From positions 62,001 to 126,000 of the forward strand of contig NZ_FOAV01000015.1 in the NCBI RefSeq assembly GCF_900109745.1: a stretch of 64,000 bases of DNA, given 5' to 3'. Below are positions 28,255 through 38,644 of the stretch, piece after piece. Position 1 is the first letter of the stretch, and every line of letters starts with the position of its first letter. The notes beneath the pieces are model-generated. The model did no database searches, had not been told where the DNA came from, and saw only the letters and a list, made by a program, of their open reading frames with translations. The translations under genes were made by a program, and so were the position numbers. The DNA is from Roseateles sp. YR242 (GTDB lineage Bacteria > Pseudomonadota > Gammaproteobacteria > Burkholderiales > Burkholderiaceae_C).

Positions 28255-29463
28255 TTACTGCGTGGCCAGCTTGTTCATGTCGATGATCGGCAGCAGGACG
28301 GACAGCACGATCAGCATGACGACCCCGCCCATGGCCACGATCAGCAGCGGCTCCAGCAGCGTGGCCAGGGTCATCGCGCGGCGCTTCACCTCGTTGCCCA
28401 ACTGCCGGGCGGCGCGCTGCAGCATGTCGGGCAACTGCCCCGTCTGCTCACCCAGCCGGGCAAACATCGAGAGCAGCCCCGGGAAACGCTTCTTGCCCGC
28501 CAGTGCCGCACCCAGCGGTGCGCCCTCACGCACCTGGACCAGGGCATCCATCGCATCGGCGCGCATGGCATGGTTGGAGAGGGTTTCGGCCGCCGCCTGA
28601 AGCGCTTTCAGGATGGGCACACCCGCACCGGCCAGCATCGCGAGCGTTCCGGAGAAACGTGCCGCGTTGTAGCCGCGAGCAATGCGGCCCACCACCGGCA
28701 AGTTGAGCCAGGCCGCATCAAAACGCTGGCGCGGACCTTCCTTCTTGAGGATCTGGCGCACCGAGATGCCGCCCGCCACCAGCACGGCGATGAGCAGCAG
28801 GCCCCAATTGCGCAGCAGGTCGGAGGTGCCCATCATCAGCCGGGTCAGCAGCGGCAGGGTCTGACGGGTCTGGGTAAAGACCGCCGCCACCTGCGGCACC
28901 ACATAGGTCAGCAGGAAACCCACCGCCAGCAGCGAGATGAAGCAGACGATGATGGGGTAGGCCAGTGCCCCAAACAGTTCGGCCCGCAGGCGCTGGCTCT
29001 CTTCCAGGTCGTCCGCCAGGCTTTCCAGCACGGGGCCGAGTGCACCGCTCTGCTCGCCGGCAGCCACCACGGCGCGATAGACGTCGTCGAATTCGCGTGG
29101 CGCGATGGCCAGCGCTCGGGCGAAGGGGGAGCCGCCGTTGACCTCGGCCTTGAGCGACGACATCAGGTCCCGCTGGCGGGGTTCGTCGGACTCATCCGCC
29201 AGCGCGGCCAGCGAACGCTCCAGCGGCAGCCCGGCCGAGACCAGACCGGCCAGTTGGCGGGTCCAGACAGAAAGCCCGGCGCCATTGAACACGCGGCGCG
29301 ACCAGCGGGTCTGTGACCGGGGCGCGGCCACCGGCTGCACGTCCATGGGCACGAGCCCCTGCGTGCGCAACTGGGCCCGCGCTGCGCGTGGGTTGTCCGC
29401 TTCCAGCAGGCCCTGGCGGGGCTTGCCGGCGCTGTCCAGCGCTTCGTATTTGTAGGCGGGCAT
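28255..29463 (-). CDS. gspF: Type II secretion inner-membrane protein GspF
   Basis: The 402-residue product is the polytopic platform protein of the type II secretion system. It has two homologous T2SSF domains (about 70-195 and 270-395) and three transmembrane helices (about 170, 220 and 375). Opening MPAYKYEALDSAGK is typical. It is the last gene of the operon, two bases after gspE. Confidence 0.97.
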   Translation of the reverse strand: MPAYKYEALDSAGKPRQGLLEADNPRAARAQLRTQGLVPMDVQPVAAPRSQTRWSRRVFNGAGLSVWTRQLAGLVSAGLPLERSLAALADESDEPRQRDLMSSLKAEVNGGSPFARALAIAPREFDDVYRAVVAAGEQSGALGPVLESLADDLEESQRLRAELFGALAYPIIVCFISLLAVGFLLTYVVPQVAAVFTQTRQTLPLLTRLMMGTSDLLRNWGLLLIAVLVAGGISVRQILKKEGPRQRFDAAWLNLPVVGRIARGYNAARFSGTLAMLAGAGVPILKALQAAAETLSNHAMRADAMDALVQVREGAPLGAALAGKKRFPGLLSMFARLGEQTGQLPDMLQRAARQLGNEVKRRAMTLATLLEPLLIVAMGGVVMLIVLSVLLPIIDMNKLATQ

Positions 29464-29465
29464 AA

Positions 29466-30899
29466 CTACTCGCGGGTGACGCGCAGCACTTCGGCTTCGG
29501 AGGTGACGCCGGAGGCCACCAGCCGGTCCCCGTCCTCGCGCATGGAACGCAGGCCATTGGCGCGCGCGGCCGCCAGCAGATCGGCTTCGGCGGCTTGGCT
29601 GTGGATGAGGTGCCGGGTCTTGTCGTCGCAGACCATCAGCTCATACACGCCGGTTCGGCCCTTGTAGCCGCTGGAGGAGCAGTTGGTGCAGCCCACGGGG
29701 TGGTAACGCGTGCCACCGCCGGGCAACGGCTCGGCCGACTTGCACACCGGGCAGAGCTTGCGCACCAGACGCTGCGCCAGCACCCCCAACAGGCTGGAGC
29801 TGAGCAGGAAAGGCTCCACGCCCATGTCGGTCAGGCGGGTCACCGCGCTGACAGCATCGTTGGTGTGCAGCGTGGCCAGCACCAAGTGGCCGGTCAGGGA
29901 AGCCTGGATGGCAATCTGGGCGGTTTCATAGTCCCGGATTTCACCGATCATGATGACGTCCGGATCCTGCCGCAGGATGGCGCGCAAGGCCTTGGCAAAG
30001 GTCAGGTCGATGCGGGCATTGACCTGGGTCTGGCCGACCCCGGACAGCTCGTATTCGATCGGGTCTTCCACCGTCAGCACGTTGGTGGTGGAGGTGTCCA
30101 GCGTCTGCATCGCCGCGTACAGCGTGGTGGTCTTGCCCGAGCCCGTGGGGCCGGTCACCAGCACGATGCCGTGGGGTTGCTGCACCAGCCGCTGGAAGCG
30201 CTCCAGCCGCTCGCCGTCCATGCCCAGCGCGGTCAGGGTGAAGCGGGATTCCGACTTGTCCAGCAGACGCAGCACCGCACGTTCACCGTGCGCCGACGGC
30301 AGGGTGGAGACCCGCACGTCGATGGCGCGGCCGCCGATGCGCAACGAGATGCGGCCGTCCTGCGGCAGGCGCTTCTCGGCGATATCCAGCTCGGCCATGA
30401 TCTTCAGCCGCGAGATCAGTGCCGCGTGCAGCGCGCGGTTGGGGCGCACCACTTCGCGCAGCGTGCCGTCCACCCGGAAGCGCACGCTGCTTTCGCGTTC
30501 GTACGGTTCGATGTGGATGTCGCTGGCGCCGTTGTTGGCCGCCTGCGTGAGCAGCGCGTTCAGCATGCGGATGATGGGCGCATCATCGGCCGCTTCCAGC
30601 AGGTCGGCCACGGCGGGCAGGTCCTGCATCAGGCGCGAAAGATCCACGGCGCTTTCGACCTCGCCCACCACCAGGGCGGCGCTGTCTTCACCGCCGGCAT
30701 AGGCCGCCTGCAGCCGGGAAGCCATGTCGGCAGGGCTGATGCATTCCACCCGGTGTGGGGTGTGCACGCGCTGCAGTTCGGAGAGCGTGCCCAGGCTGGC
30801 CATCGGCGTGGCCCAGAGCGTGCGCTGCTCGCCGTCGTCCTCCAGGAGCAGTTGCTGGCTGCGGGCGAAGGCGTAGGGCAGGGGATGGCGGGTGGCCAT
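29466..30899 (-). CDS. gspE: Type II secretion ATPase GspE
   Basis: The 477-residue cytosolic hexameric ATPase powers pseudopilus assembly. Walker [11 protein letters not shown] is at about residues 244-253; the Asp box and Walker B region read [14 protein letters not shown], and the His box ATLHTNDA. A zinc-binding tetracysteine follows (CPVCKSAEP... GCTNC, about 384-408). It lacks the longest N1 domain seen in some homologues and begins directly with an N2-like GspL-binding region. Confidence 0.97.
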   Translation of the reverse strand: MATRHPLPYAFARSQQLLLEDDGEQRTLWATPMASLGTLSELQRVHTPHRVECISPADMASRLQAAYAGGEDSAALVVGEVESAVDLSRLMQDLPAVADLLEAADDAPIIRMLNALLTQAANNGASDIHIEPYERESSVRFRVDGTLREVVRPNRALHAALISRLKIMAELDIAEKRLPQDGRISLRIGGRAIDVRVSTLPSAHGERAVLRLLDKSESRFTLTALGMDGERLERFQRLVQQPHGIVLVTGPTGSGKTTTLYAAMQTLDTSTTNVLTVEDPIEYELSGVGQTQVNARIDLTFAKALRAILRQDPDVIMIGEIRDYETAQIAIQASLTGHLVLATLHTNDAVSAVTRLTDMGVEPFLLSSSLLGVLAQRLVRKLCPVCKSAEPLPGGGTRYHPVGCTNCSSSGYKGRTGVYELMVCDDKTRHLIHSQAAEADLLAAARANGLRSMREDGDRLVASGVTSEAEVLRVTRE

Positions 30900-30918
30900 G
30901 GCTCGTGTCCTTCTTCGC

Positions 30919-33192
30919 TCAGCGGGCCGGCTCGGAGGCGGGCTGCGTGGGTGCCAGCACTGGCGGCGTGGGCAGAATCGGCGAGGATGCGGGCTTTTCG
31001 GGGATCAGTGGAGCGCCGGTGTTGGGCAGGACCAGTGTCTTGGCAGGTTGCACTTCCTGCTGGTAAGCGCGGATGGCGTCGTAGCGGTCGACCGTGATCT
31101 GGTTGGAGTTTTCCGGGGTGCGAAGCACCACGGGGCGCAAGAAGATCATGAGGTTGGACTTGGTGCGCTGACGACTCTGATTCTTGAACAGGTTGCCAAT
31201 CAACGGGATGTCTCCCAAACCGGGGACCTTATCTTCGCCGTCGCTGTATTCGTCCTTGAGCATGCCTCCCAGAACGAGGACCTGACCGTCTTCCAGCGTC
31301 ACAGAAGTTTCCACCGCACTCTTGTCCAGCGTGGCCCCACCTTGATTGTTGGAGGTGCCATCCACCACGCTTGAGTTCTCCTGATAGACCTTGATGCGCA
31401 CGGTGCCGTTTTCACCCACCTGCGTCTTCACCTTCAGGCGCAAACCAACGTCTCGGCGCTCATAGGTCGCGAAGGGGGTGGTGGTACTTGATCCTGTCGT
31501 CGTCGCAACGTTCCCGGTTTGCAGCGGCACGTTGCGGCCGATGATCATGTCGGCTTCTTCGTTGTCCTGTACGACCAGCGAGGGCGTAGAGAGGACGTTG
31601 GTTCCGGCAAGTTGCTCAAGCGCGTTGGCCACAGCGCCGAGTGTCAGGTAGTTGCCGATCTTCTTGACCACGCCAAGGTTCAGACCCTGCGGAAGGGCCC
31701 CTGAGGCCAATGCGCCACCAATCGATACCGTAGAAGTACTGTCGACCCCTACAGCCGTAGCGGCAGTGAGGTTGAGAATATTGCTGTAGCTGCTGCCATA
31801 GTTGGTACCAATGCCGACAGAGCCGAACAGGTTTTGCCACTGCACACCGAATTGACCGACCTTGCTGACGTCGACCTTGACCACCAGCGCCTCGATATAG
31901 ACCTGGGCCCGTCTGGAATCCAGTTGCTCGACCACTGCACGGATCTGGCGGTACATGGGCTCCGGCGCGGTAATGACCAGCGAGTTGGTGGCCGGGTCCG
32001 CCTGCACGAAGCCGCCGGTATTGACTTGCGCCGCGGCAGACACCTGGGTAGACGCATTGGAACCGCTTGAGCTGCTGGACGAACTGCCGGAACTGCCGCT
32101 GCTGAAGGAGGAGTTTCCACCGGAGAAGCCGCCATTGGCGCTGTTGCCGCCTCCGGCATTGCCAGAGCCGCCGGTGGCCAGGCCGCCGACGGTGCTGTTG
32201 CCACCACCGGAACCGCTGCCACCGCCCGCTGCTGCGCTGTTGGCGCTGAACGCAGCCCGCAGCACCGTGGCCAGGCGCACGGCGTCCGCGTTTTTCAGGT
32301 AGATCACGCGGATGTTGCCGTTGGAGGCATCGATGCCGGGCTGATCCAGCTTGGCAATCATGGCGCGCAGCTGCATCAGCTTGGCGGGATTGGAGGCCCG
32401 CACGATCAGCGAGTTGCTGCGCGGATCCGCCAGCACGCTGGTGCCGCCCGTGGCGCCACCGCCGCCACCCGGCTGGCCCGGTACGCCGCTGCCACCTTCG
32501 GACAAGCGCTGCACCAGCTGCACCACATCCGAGGCCACGGCATTGCGCAGCGGGATCACCTCGATGTCGGTGTTGGAGGGCTGGTCCAGTGCCGCGACGA
32601 TGCGGCTGATGCGCTGCAGGTTCTCGGCGTAGTCGGTGATCACCAGGCTGTTGTTGCCCGGGTTCGCATTGATCGTATTGTTGGGTGTGATCAGCGGACG
32701 CAGCACCGCCACGAGGTTGTTGGCGTTCTCGTGGTTGAGCTTGAAGATCTGCGTGACGATCTGGTCACCGCGCTGGCGGCTTTCCGTGCCGATGGAAACA
32801 CTGCCGGTCTGCAGTTTGGCTTCCGCTTCCGGCACCAGCTTGAGCAAGCCGCCCGCATCCACCATGGCAAAGCCCAGGCCGCGCAGGGAGGCCAGGTAGC
32901 TCAGATAGGCCTCCTGCACCGGTACCGGCTGCTCGGCAGTCAGCGTCATCGTGCCCTTGACGCGAGGGTCCACCAGGATCGGCTTGCCCAGCGCGGCCGA
33001 GATGGCCCGGGACACGGCTTCGATGTCGGTGTTGACGAAGTTCAGTGTGACGGGCGTGCTCGGCTTGACCGCTGGCTGGCGGCGGGTGCCGGACGGGTTG
33101 TTCTGCTGGGCCTGCACCGGCAGGCTGGCGGCGATCAGGCTCATGGCCAATGCCAGGGCCGTCGGTCGCATCATGTAGTTTTTCATGCTCAT
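30919..33192 (-). CDS. gspD: Type II secretion outer-membrane secretin GspD
   Basis: The 757-residue product forms the outer-membrane secretin channel. A signal peptide (1-28, ending VQAQ) precedes the N0 domain (about 45-120), the N1-N3 ring domains (about 135-440) and the secretin domain (about 490-700, with [20 protein letters not shown] and [11 protein letters not shown]). N3 is interrupted by a 65-residue Gly/Ser/Asn-rich insert (about 319-384). The C-terminus is Pro/Ala-rich. No pilotin gene is obvious. Its ATG overlaps the gspN stop (ATGA). Confidence 0.97.
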   Translation of the reverse strand: MSMKNYMMRPTALALAMSLIAASLPVQAQQNNPSGTRRQPAVKPSTPVTLNFVNTDIEAVSRAISAALGKPILVDPRVKGTMTLTAEQPVPVQEAYLSYLASLRGLGFAMVDAGGLLKLVPEAEAKLQTGSVSIGTESRQRGDQIVTQIFKLNHENANNLVAVLRPLITPNNTINANPGNNSLVITDYAENLQRISRIVAALDQPSNTDIEVIPLRNAVASDVVQLVQRLSEGGSGVPGQPGGGGGATGGTSVLADPRSNSLIVRASNPAKLMQLRAMIAKLDQPGIDASNGNIRVIYLKNADAVRLATVLRAAFSANSAAAGGGSGSGGGNSTVGGLATGGSGNAGGGNSANGGFSGGNSSFSSGSSGSSSSSSSGSNASTQVSAAAQVNTGGFVQADPATNSLVITAPEPMYRQIRAVVEQLDSRRAQVYIEALVVKVDVSKVGQFGVQWQNLFGSVGIGTNYGSSYSNILNLTAATAVGVDSTSTVSIGGALASGALPQGLNLGVVKKIGNYLTLGAVANALEQLAGTNVLSTPSLVVQDNEEADMIIGRNVPLQTGNVATTTGSSTTTPFATYERRDVGLRLKVKTQVGENGTVRIKVYQENSSVVDGTSNNQGGATLDKSAVETSVTLEDGQVLVLGGMLKDEYSDGEDKVPGLGDIPLIGNLFKNQSRQRTKSNLMIFLRPVVLRTPENSNQITVDRYDAIRAYQQEVQPAKTLVLPNTGAPLIPEKPASSPILPTPPVLAPTQPASEPAR

Positions 33193-34058
33193 CCCACCGA
33201 GATGATCGAGCGCGCTCCCTCGCGGCGCCCGATGATGTTCAACAAGTTGGCCAAAGCGGCCTCACTGCCGGGTGCCGCACTGGCGTCACCACGGAATTGC
33301 ACGCGATTGCCCAGGCTGCCCTGGCCATTCAGCTGAAGCGGGCCCTGCAGCGTCTGCAGCATGAGTTGCGGCGTGGTCGAGCCCAGCACGCTGAGGCGGT
33401 AGCTGCCCAACGGGTCCACGGAAGAGAGCCGCGAGGACATGTCCAGCAGGTCCAGCTGGATGATGCCCTGGACCTGCCAGCGGCCCTGGTTGCGCTCGAC
33501 GCGGAACTGCTGGGCGCTCAGCGCGAGGCGACCTTGCGGGGCCAGCGTGTTCCAGGGCGTGCCCAGGCCGCTCAGCCAGGAGGCCGGCCATTGGATCCAG
33601 GGGCGGTCACTGCCCGTCTCGGGCAGGCGCAGCGCAAGATTACCCAGACCCACCCGCAGGGTCACCGCTGCGTCCGGGCGGATGCAGCAATCCTGGTTCA
33701 GGGTGAGTTGCAGCCCGGCGCCGCCGGAGATCCAGGCCGGGCGCAGCGACCAGAAGAGGCGGTCCGGCAGTTCGCTGGCATCGCGGCTGCCGGCACCGGC
33801 GCTCAGGATGACGCGGGCGCTGCCGCTCCAGATGCTGCCGCGGGCATCCGCCAGCAGCAGGCGTTGCTGGGTGGCCGAGGCCAGTGCCGAGGCCAGCCAG
33901 GTGGCGGGTGCCCAGCAGACCAGCGCCGTCACCAGGCCCAGGATGGCGCCGGCCCAGGCCCAACGCCGGCTGGGCGGCTTGGGAATGGGCAGCGGCACCG
34001 GGCGCGCCAGGCGGCGAGCGGTGGACGCGGAGATGGTTCGGCTCAGGCGGCGGATCAT
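33189..34058 (-). CDS. gspN: Type II secretion protein GspN
   Basis: The 289-residue product has one N-terminal transmembrane helix (about 33-58) and a beta-rich periplasmic domain with the family features LLADARGSIWSGSARV and WLSGLGTPWNTLAPQGRL. GspN is an accessory inner-membrane component found in a subset of T2SS. It overlaps both neighbours by ATGA, as expected for translational coupling. Confidence 0.88.
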   Translation of the reverse strand: MIRRLSRTISASTARRLARPVPLPIPKPPSRRWAWAGAILGLVTALVCWAPATWLASALASATQQRLLLADARGSIWSGSARVILSAGAGSRDASELPDRLFWSLRPAWISGGAGLQLTLNQDCCIRPDAAVTLRVGLGNLALRLPETGSDRPWIQWPASWLSGLGTPWNTLAPQGRLALSAQQFRVERNQGRWQVQGIIQLDLLDMSSRLSSVDPLGSYRLSVLGSTTPQLMLQTLQGPLQLNGQGSLGNRVQFRGDASAAPGSEAALANLLNIIGRREGARSIISVG

Positions 34059-34552
34059 GTGCCGGAGGCGCTGGGCAGCACCACGGTGAGCCGGCCGCTA
34101 TAGCCTTGGGGTCCGGATTGCAGCTCCACTTCCTGAGGCCGCGCACGTGCGGACTGCCGCGCCTCGGTGAGCCAGGTGGCCAGGGCCGCGCCGGTAATGC
34201 CCCGCAGGCGCAACTGGGCCTGCGGGCCGGTCAAGGTCAGTTCGGCATTGGGCCCCAGGCGCTCGGTGGCACTGCGCAGGGCGGTGATGGACTGCTCCTG
34301 CGGCACCGGCAAGGCATCCTTGAGCTGCTGGGCCTGCTGGGCCAGTGCACGCATCTGCCGCAGTTCGCTGTCCAGGCGGTCAATCTCGATGGGTGCCTTG
34401 GCGAGCGTGGTCCATGCGGGCGAGATGGCGATCAGCCACAGCAGCGCCACGGCGATGGCGCCGGCTGCCATGCGCGTCATCTGCCGCTCACGCGGCTGGG
34501 CGGCCTGCCAGCGTTCTTCAAGCTGGCGCAACCAGGGGGGAGAGCTCTTCAT
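34055..34552 (-). CDS. gspM: Type II secretion protein GspM
   Basis: The 165-residue product has a short cytosolic N-terminus, one transmembrane helix (about 28-47, GAIAVALLWLIAISPAW), a coiled region and a small periplasmic ferredoxin-like domain. GspM partners GspL in the inner-membrane platform. ATGA overlaps join it to gspL and gspN. Confidence 0.9.
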   Translation of the reverse strand: MKSSPPWLRQLEERWQAAQPRERQMTRMAAGAIAVALLWLIAISPAWTTLAKAPIEIDRLDSELRQMRALAQQAQQLKDALPVPQEQSITALRSATERLGPNAELTLTGPQAQLRLRGITGAALATWLTEARQSARARPQEVELQSGPQGYSGRLTVVLPSASGT

Positions 34553-35865
34553 CGTGTGGTCGGCCGCAAACTCAATTGGAGGGCATCGCCTTCGTCGCTG
34601 ACACGCAGGTTCGGGTTCTGACCCAGGCGGTCACGCATCTGATCACGGATCGGCCCGGGCAGGCCGGTCAGTAACAGGCGGTTGGATTCATAACGCAGCC
34701 CCTGCAGCGGCGGTTGGCCGGGCGGCATGGCCCGGGCCACGGCGGCCAGCAGGTCTTCCAGGTCTCCGGGGCCCACCTGGCCGGCGCGGGCACGGGCGGT
34801 TTCGGTCTCGCGCTGCATTTGTGCCGGGGCGTCCCGGATGGTGCGAACCTGCGGGAAGCTCTGGCGCAGCAGGGTTTCCTGCTCCACGTGGCGGGCGTTC
34901 ACGGCCCGGCGCTGCTGGAAGGCCATGACGTTCAGGCCGATGATCTGGACGACCACCAGGCCGATCACGCCCCAGCGGAAGGGGCGCCAGTCGGGCGTCT
35001 GCATGACGTGCCAGGCGCGGTAGACACGCTGCCAGCCACGCTGGCGCGGTGTCAGGTCGAATTGCAGCAGGTTGATCGGCGCCAGGCGGGCGGCCCAGGC
35101 GCGTTCGGTGTCGTTCACCACTTCCACCGGGCGGCCCAGCCAGCGTTCGGCCTCGGCGGAGACCACGGGGCTGGCGGTCAGCTTGGCTTGTTCCCACCAG
35201 CTCTCCCCCAGCCAGGTGCGGACACCGGTGCTGTGCATGGGGAAGCTGGCGATGCCCGAGGGTGTCCAGGCGCGCAGACGGGGCTGACCATCGCTGCCCT
35301 GGTCCACATGACCGCCCAGCAGTTCACCGGGCCAGGAGAGCGGGAGCAGGGATTCCAGCAGGAGGCCGGCGGCCTGGAAGGCCTCCAGATGGGAGCGCAG
35401 CGGGTCGCGGGCGATGGCAGCGACCCAGCGGGACGGGTGTTCGCCGTCATCCAGCTGGGTGTCCTGATGGCCCGGGATTTCGGTCGGGGGCGCATCCAGG
35501 CGGGCGGCCCGGGCGGCTCGGGCGGCGGCCAGGGCCTGCTTGGCCGGCGCGTCGACGTCCATGATGGCCAGGTGCAGCCGTTCCGGATCGTCCAGCAATT
35601 GTTCTTCCAGCACCCCGGACAGCGCACTGCGCAGCTTGGGGCCCTTGAGGGCCAGCGGCAGCCGTACGGTGTGCCAGCTGATGGCGGCGTCACCGATGAG
35701 GGCAATCACCCGGTCGGCCTTGGGCATGGCGGACAGCGACGCGCGCTCGCCACGCCCCCCCGTCCGGGCCGGGGCCTGGGCGTCGGGGCTGAACCAGAAT
35801 TCGTAATCTTGGGTGCCAGCCGCTGGTGAGAGCGGGGTGGGCAGCAGGATGAGCAGCGTACTCAT
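34549..35865 (-). CDS. gspL: Type II secretion protein GspL
   Basis: The 438-residue product has a cytosolic actin-like domain (about 1-270), which recruits GspE. One transmembrane helix follows (about 295-314, VIGLVVVQIIGLNVMAF) and then a periplasmic domain. Motifs are weak, but length, topology and position are those of GspL. A 109-base gap separates it from gspK upstream; no promoter was identified there. Confidence 0.9.
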   Translation of the reverse strand: MSTLLILLPTPLSPAAGTQDYEFWFSPDAQAPARTGGRGERASLSAMPKADRVIALIGDAAISWHTVRLPLALKGPKLRSALSGVLEEQLLDDPERLHLAIMDVDAPAKQALAAARAARAARLDAPPTEIPGHQDTQLDDGEHPSRWVAAIARDPLRSHLEAFQAAGLLLESLLPLSWPGELLGGHVDQGSDGQPRLRAWTPSGIASFPMHSTGVRTWLGESWWEQAKLTASPVVSAEAERWLGRPVEVVNDTERAWAARLAPINLLQFDLTPRQRGWQRVYRAWHVMQTPDWRPFRWGVIGLVVVQIIGLNVMAFQQRRAVNARHVEQETLLRQSFPQVRTIRDAPAQMQRETETARARAGQVGPGDLEDLLAAVARAMPPGQPPLQGLRYESNRLLLTGLPGPIRDQMRDRLGQNPNLRVSDEGDALQLSLRPTTR

Positions 35866-35974
35866 GAGAAGGCGGATTCTAGGAGGGCTCCGCGACAGAA
35901 CGGCGGCAGAAGCCTCCGCACAAGCCCCTATGTGGGGCGATCGTTACGTCTGGGCGCAATTCCGGGGACTGGGC

Positions 35975-37069
35975 CTACTTGCCTGGGAAGGCCTGCAGGG
36001 ATGTGGATTGTTGAATGTACTGGCGGTCGAGCACCTTGGTGATCAGGCTGGTGTCCCGCCACACCAGGGAACGCATGGTAACCAGCCGGTCCTCCAAACG
36101 AAGCTGCCCTGTGACGAAGAAATATTGGCTGGTCGTCTGGCCCAGGCCGGTCAGGTCCACCGATTGAGGAATGTAGTTGCCGAGATCGGCGCTGGTCACG
36201 CCCTTGGCTTCGCGGGCGCGAACGATTTGATCAGCAACCGAAAGCGTCATGTTCGCATCCAGCGCGGCGAGGACCTCGCGAGGCGCCGTGTTGATGTTCA
36301 CCGGTGTCGGCGTGATGAGCTTGGCGTTGGTTTGGCTGGGCGGCAGGATGACCACCAGTGGCTTCAGGCGATCCACCTGCTCCTGGGTCAGGCCCAGCCA
36401 GGTGAGCTGGTCCACCCGCGTTGGCAGCAGCGGCGAGGTGCCGTTGGTGGTGCTGCCGGTGGACCCGCCGGTCGTGCTCCCCGATCCCGTGGCGGTTTCG
36501 GTGGTGGAGACCGGGAAGGCTTCGCGCAGGCGCTTCTGTACGTCGCTGGCCAGGCTGCTACTGAGCCCGGCCGCCTGGAACAGACGCTGGGCGATGGCCA
36601 GCTGCTTGGGAGGATTGGTTTCCTCCACCGGAATCAGGTTGTAGAGGTTGTAGCGCCCCTGGGCGTCTTCAATGCGCCCGGACAGGTAGGCCTCCGGGCC
36701 GCTGTCGGCGGAATGGTTGTCGTCAGTAGCTAAAAAGCTGGCCAACTTCGCTTCGGCCAGCGGCACGGCCCAGACCTCGCCGTTGTAGTCGACCGCATTG
36801 GCCCCGGCGGATTTGTTGGCGCGCATGTCTTCCCGCAGGATCAGGCGAGCCCAGTCGAGTGCGCCCTGCAGTACCCAGTCTGACTGCGCGCGTCCACGCT
36901 CGGCCGATTCGATCTGGATGCTGCGCGCCTGGCGCCATAGCATGGCCGCCGCGATGGTGGTGACGAGGGTGACGATGAGCAACGCGGTCAGCAGCGCGGC
37001 ACCCCGGGCGGCTTGGTGCCGAAGCACCGGGAGACCGGGTGACCGGGCGCGGCGATAGCCCGCGCTCAC
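35975..37069 (-). CDS. gspK: Type II secretion minor pseudopilin GspK
   Basis: The 364-residue product is the large minor pseudopilin that caps the pseudopilus tip with GspI and GspJ. The prepilin segment ARGAALLTALLIVTLVTT has small residues at the cleavage site and, as usual for GspK, lacks the Glu at +5. A Ser/Thr/Gly-rich insert at about 193-215 lies in the alpha-domain. The ATG overlaps the gspJ stop. Confidence 0.93.
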   Translation of the reverse strand: MSAGYRRARSPGLPVLRHQAARGAALLTALLIVTLVTTIAAAMLWRQARSIQIESAERGRAQSDWVLQGALDWARLILREDMRANKSAGANAVDYNGEVWAVPLAEAKLASFLATDDNHSADSGPEAYLSGRIEDAQGRYNLYNLIPVEETNPPKQLAIAQRLFQAAGLSSSLASDVQKRLREAFPVSTTETATGSGSTTGGSTGSTTNGTSPLLPTRVDQLTWLGLTQEQVDRLKPLVVILPPSQTNAKLITPTPVNINTAPREVLAALDANMTLSVADQIVRAREAKGVTSADLGNYIPQSVDLTGLGQTTSQYFFVTGQLRLEDRLVTMRSLVWRDTSLITKVLDRQYIQQSTSLQAFPGK

Positions 37070-37770
37070 CGCGTGCCTCCGGCCGGGACGATGACTTCGC
37101 GAACCAGCTCACCGTTGTAGCCGTCACCGCCGCCAAACTGCACTTTCATGCGCACGCCGCTCGGGACGGTCTTGGTGACGCCGTCATCCTGGTCGCCACT
37201 GGACTGGGCATTGCTCCAGGCGGTGTTCCGGAAGAAATAGACCTGCCAACCCAGCACCCCGCCGACACCCGGCGAACCGCTGATCTCCTGGCCGGCCAGT
37301 TGCTGGCTGCGGAACCAGGCGTCCTGCAGGCCGCTGATGGTGGTGGTGGCCGGGGAGGCCCAGCGGGTGAGCCTGCCGTCCTTCACCTGCCAGGCGACCA
37401 TCTGCATGCCGCCCGCGCAGCGGCGCGTCAGGCGCAGGGTGGCGCCGTCAAAGGTGAGGGCGTTGACCTGCTTGCTGTCCTGCACTTCACGCAAGTCCAG
37501 CTCCCATTGGCGCACCAGCGTGTTGATGGTTTCCGCACTGTCCATGTGGGCCTCGGTGGCGTCACGCGTGGTGCTCAACGCCGACACGGCCCGCCAGGCC
37601 ATGACACTCATCATGGCCATGATCACCAGCGCCACCAGCACCTCGATCAAGGTGAAACCACGCCCTCGGGTGGCCCGCATTGGGGCGCGCGCTGCCGCTT
37701 GATACATGGACAACCTGACTACGCTTGACCTGGCTGACCTGGCTGACTTGATTGGTGGGGTCTGGCGCAT
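37066..37770 (-). CDS. gspJ: Type II secretion minor pseudopilin GspJ
   Basis: The product carries the prepilin motif GRG|FTLIEVLVALVIMAMM and a C-terminal pseudopilin domain. With the ATG at 37770, which overlaps the gspI stop, the leader before cleavage is unusually long (about 39 residues) and includes a tandem SAR repeat. The ATG at 37707, preceded by AGG, gives an 18-residue leader and is a serious alternative. It is cleaved and methylated by a prepilin peptidase not in this window. Confidence 0.92.
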   Translation of the reverse strand: MRQTPPIKSARSARSSVVRLSMYQAAARAPMRATRGRGFTLIEVLVALVIMAMMSVMAWRAVSALSTTRDATEAHMDSAETINTLVRQWELDLREVQDSKQVNALTFDGATLRLTRRCAGGMQMVAWQVKDGRLTRWASPATTTISGLQDAWFRSQQLAGQEISGSPGVGGVLGWQVYFFRNTAWSNAQSSGDQDDGVTKTVPSGVRMKVQFGGGDGYNGELVREVIVPAGGTR

Positions 37771-38153
37771 CAATACCTGCCAATCACGGTGGTGATGCTG
37801 ACCAGCGCCTGGCCATCGGTGTCGAACACCCGCAGCTCCACGCGCCGGAAATTGGGGTTGGCCGTGGTGGCCACCTCGGTTCTGCCGCTGAAGCTGTGGC
37901 CCAGCTGGGTGCAGGAGAAATCCGAGTTGCCGGTGCCGGGAAAGGCCGTGTTCAAGCGGATCTCGGTGAGTTCGTTTTCGGCGCACCACTGGGCCATGCC
38001 GTTGAGGGACAGGCGTTGCGCGTTGTTGGTCATGGTGGCGGCCGCGCGCATGCCGGCGGCCAGGCACAGGCCCACGATGGTGAGCGCCACCAGGACTTCA
38101 ATGAGCGTAAATCCGGCCACGCGGACGGTCGGCCGTGCCGGCGGCCGCATCAT
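37770..38153 (-). CDS. gspI: Type II secretion minor pseudopilin GspI
   Basis: The 127-residue product has a prepilin leader ending VAG|FTLIEVLVALTIVGL and the GspI-type body with CAENELTEIRL. Tandem ATGs at 38153 and 38150 overlap the gspH stop; either may start translation. It forms the tip complex with GspJ and GspK. Confidence 0.94.
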   Translation of the reverse strand: MMRPPARPTVRVAGFTLIEVLVALTIVGLCLAAGMRAAATMTNNAQRLSLNGMAQWCAENELTEIRLNTAFPGTGNSDFSCTQLGHSFSGRTEVATTANPNFRRVELRVFDTDGQALVSITTVIGRY

Positions 38154-38608
38154 TGCGCGTTCCCCCGATCCAGGGTGAAGGGCCGCAGGCCGTCCGTCAC
38201 GAGGGCGATATGCGCGTCGCCCCGGGTCAGCACGATGCGCTGGGCGCCGATGATGGGCTCCGGACCCAGGCGGACACTGCCGTTGTTTTCTCTTGGCCCC
38301 TCGACATTCACGCCGGGCTCCTCGCCCAACCAGGTGCGGTTGAGTTTGAGCCGTTGCACCAGGTCGAGCGGCAGGCCGGTGAAGCGGAACTGGCCCTGAT
38401 CGGTTTGCCAACGGACGTCCAGGGACGCCGCTCGGGCTTCGGCACGGGCGGTTTCCAGCACGCTGGCCAGATGCAGGGCTTCACGCTCCAGATCGGCACC
38501 GCCCGTATTGCGCAGCGACACCGCCACGGTGGCACTGGCCACCGCCACGATGGTGATGGCCACCAGCAGTTCGATCAGGGTGAAGCCGCGGCTGCGGCGC
38601 TTGGTCAT
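38150..38608 (-). CDS. gspH: Type II secretion minor pseudopilin GspH
   Basis: The 152-residue product has the prepilin motif SRG|FTLIELLVAITIVAVAS and a GspH/FimT-type globular domain (LETARAEARAASLDVRW). It links the tip complex to the GspG fibre. A 36-base gap separates it from gspG. Confidence 0.94.
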   Translation of the reverse strand: MTKRRSRGFTLIELLVAITIVAVASATVAVSLRNTGGADLEREALHLASVLETARAEARAASLDVRWQTDQGQFRFTGLPLDLVQRLKLNRTWLGEEPGVNVEGPRENNGSVRLGPEPIIGAQRIVLTRGDAHIALVTDGLRPFTLDRGNAQ

Positions 38609-38644
38609 GTTCGCCTGGCGTGGGAAACGAATCGGCAGGACCGG

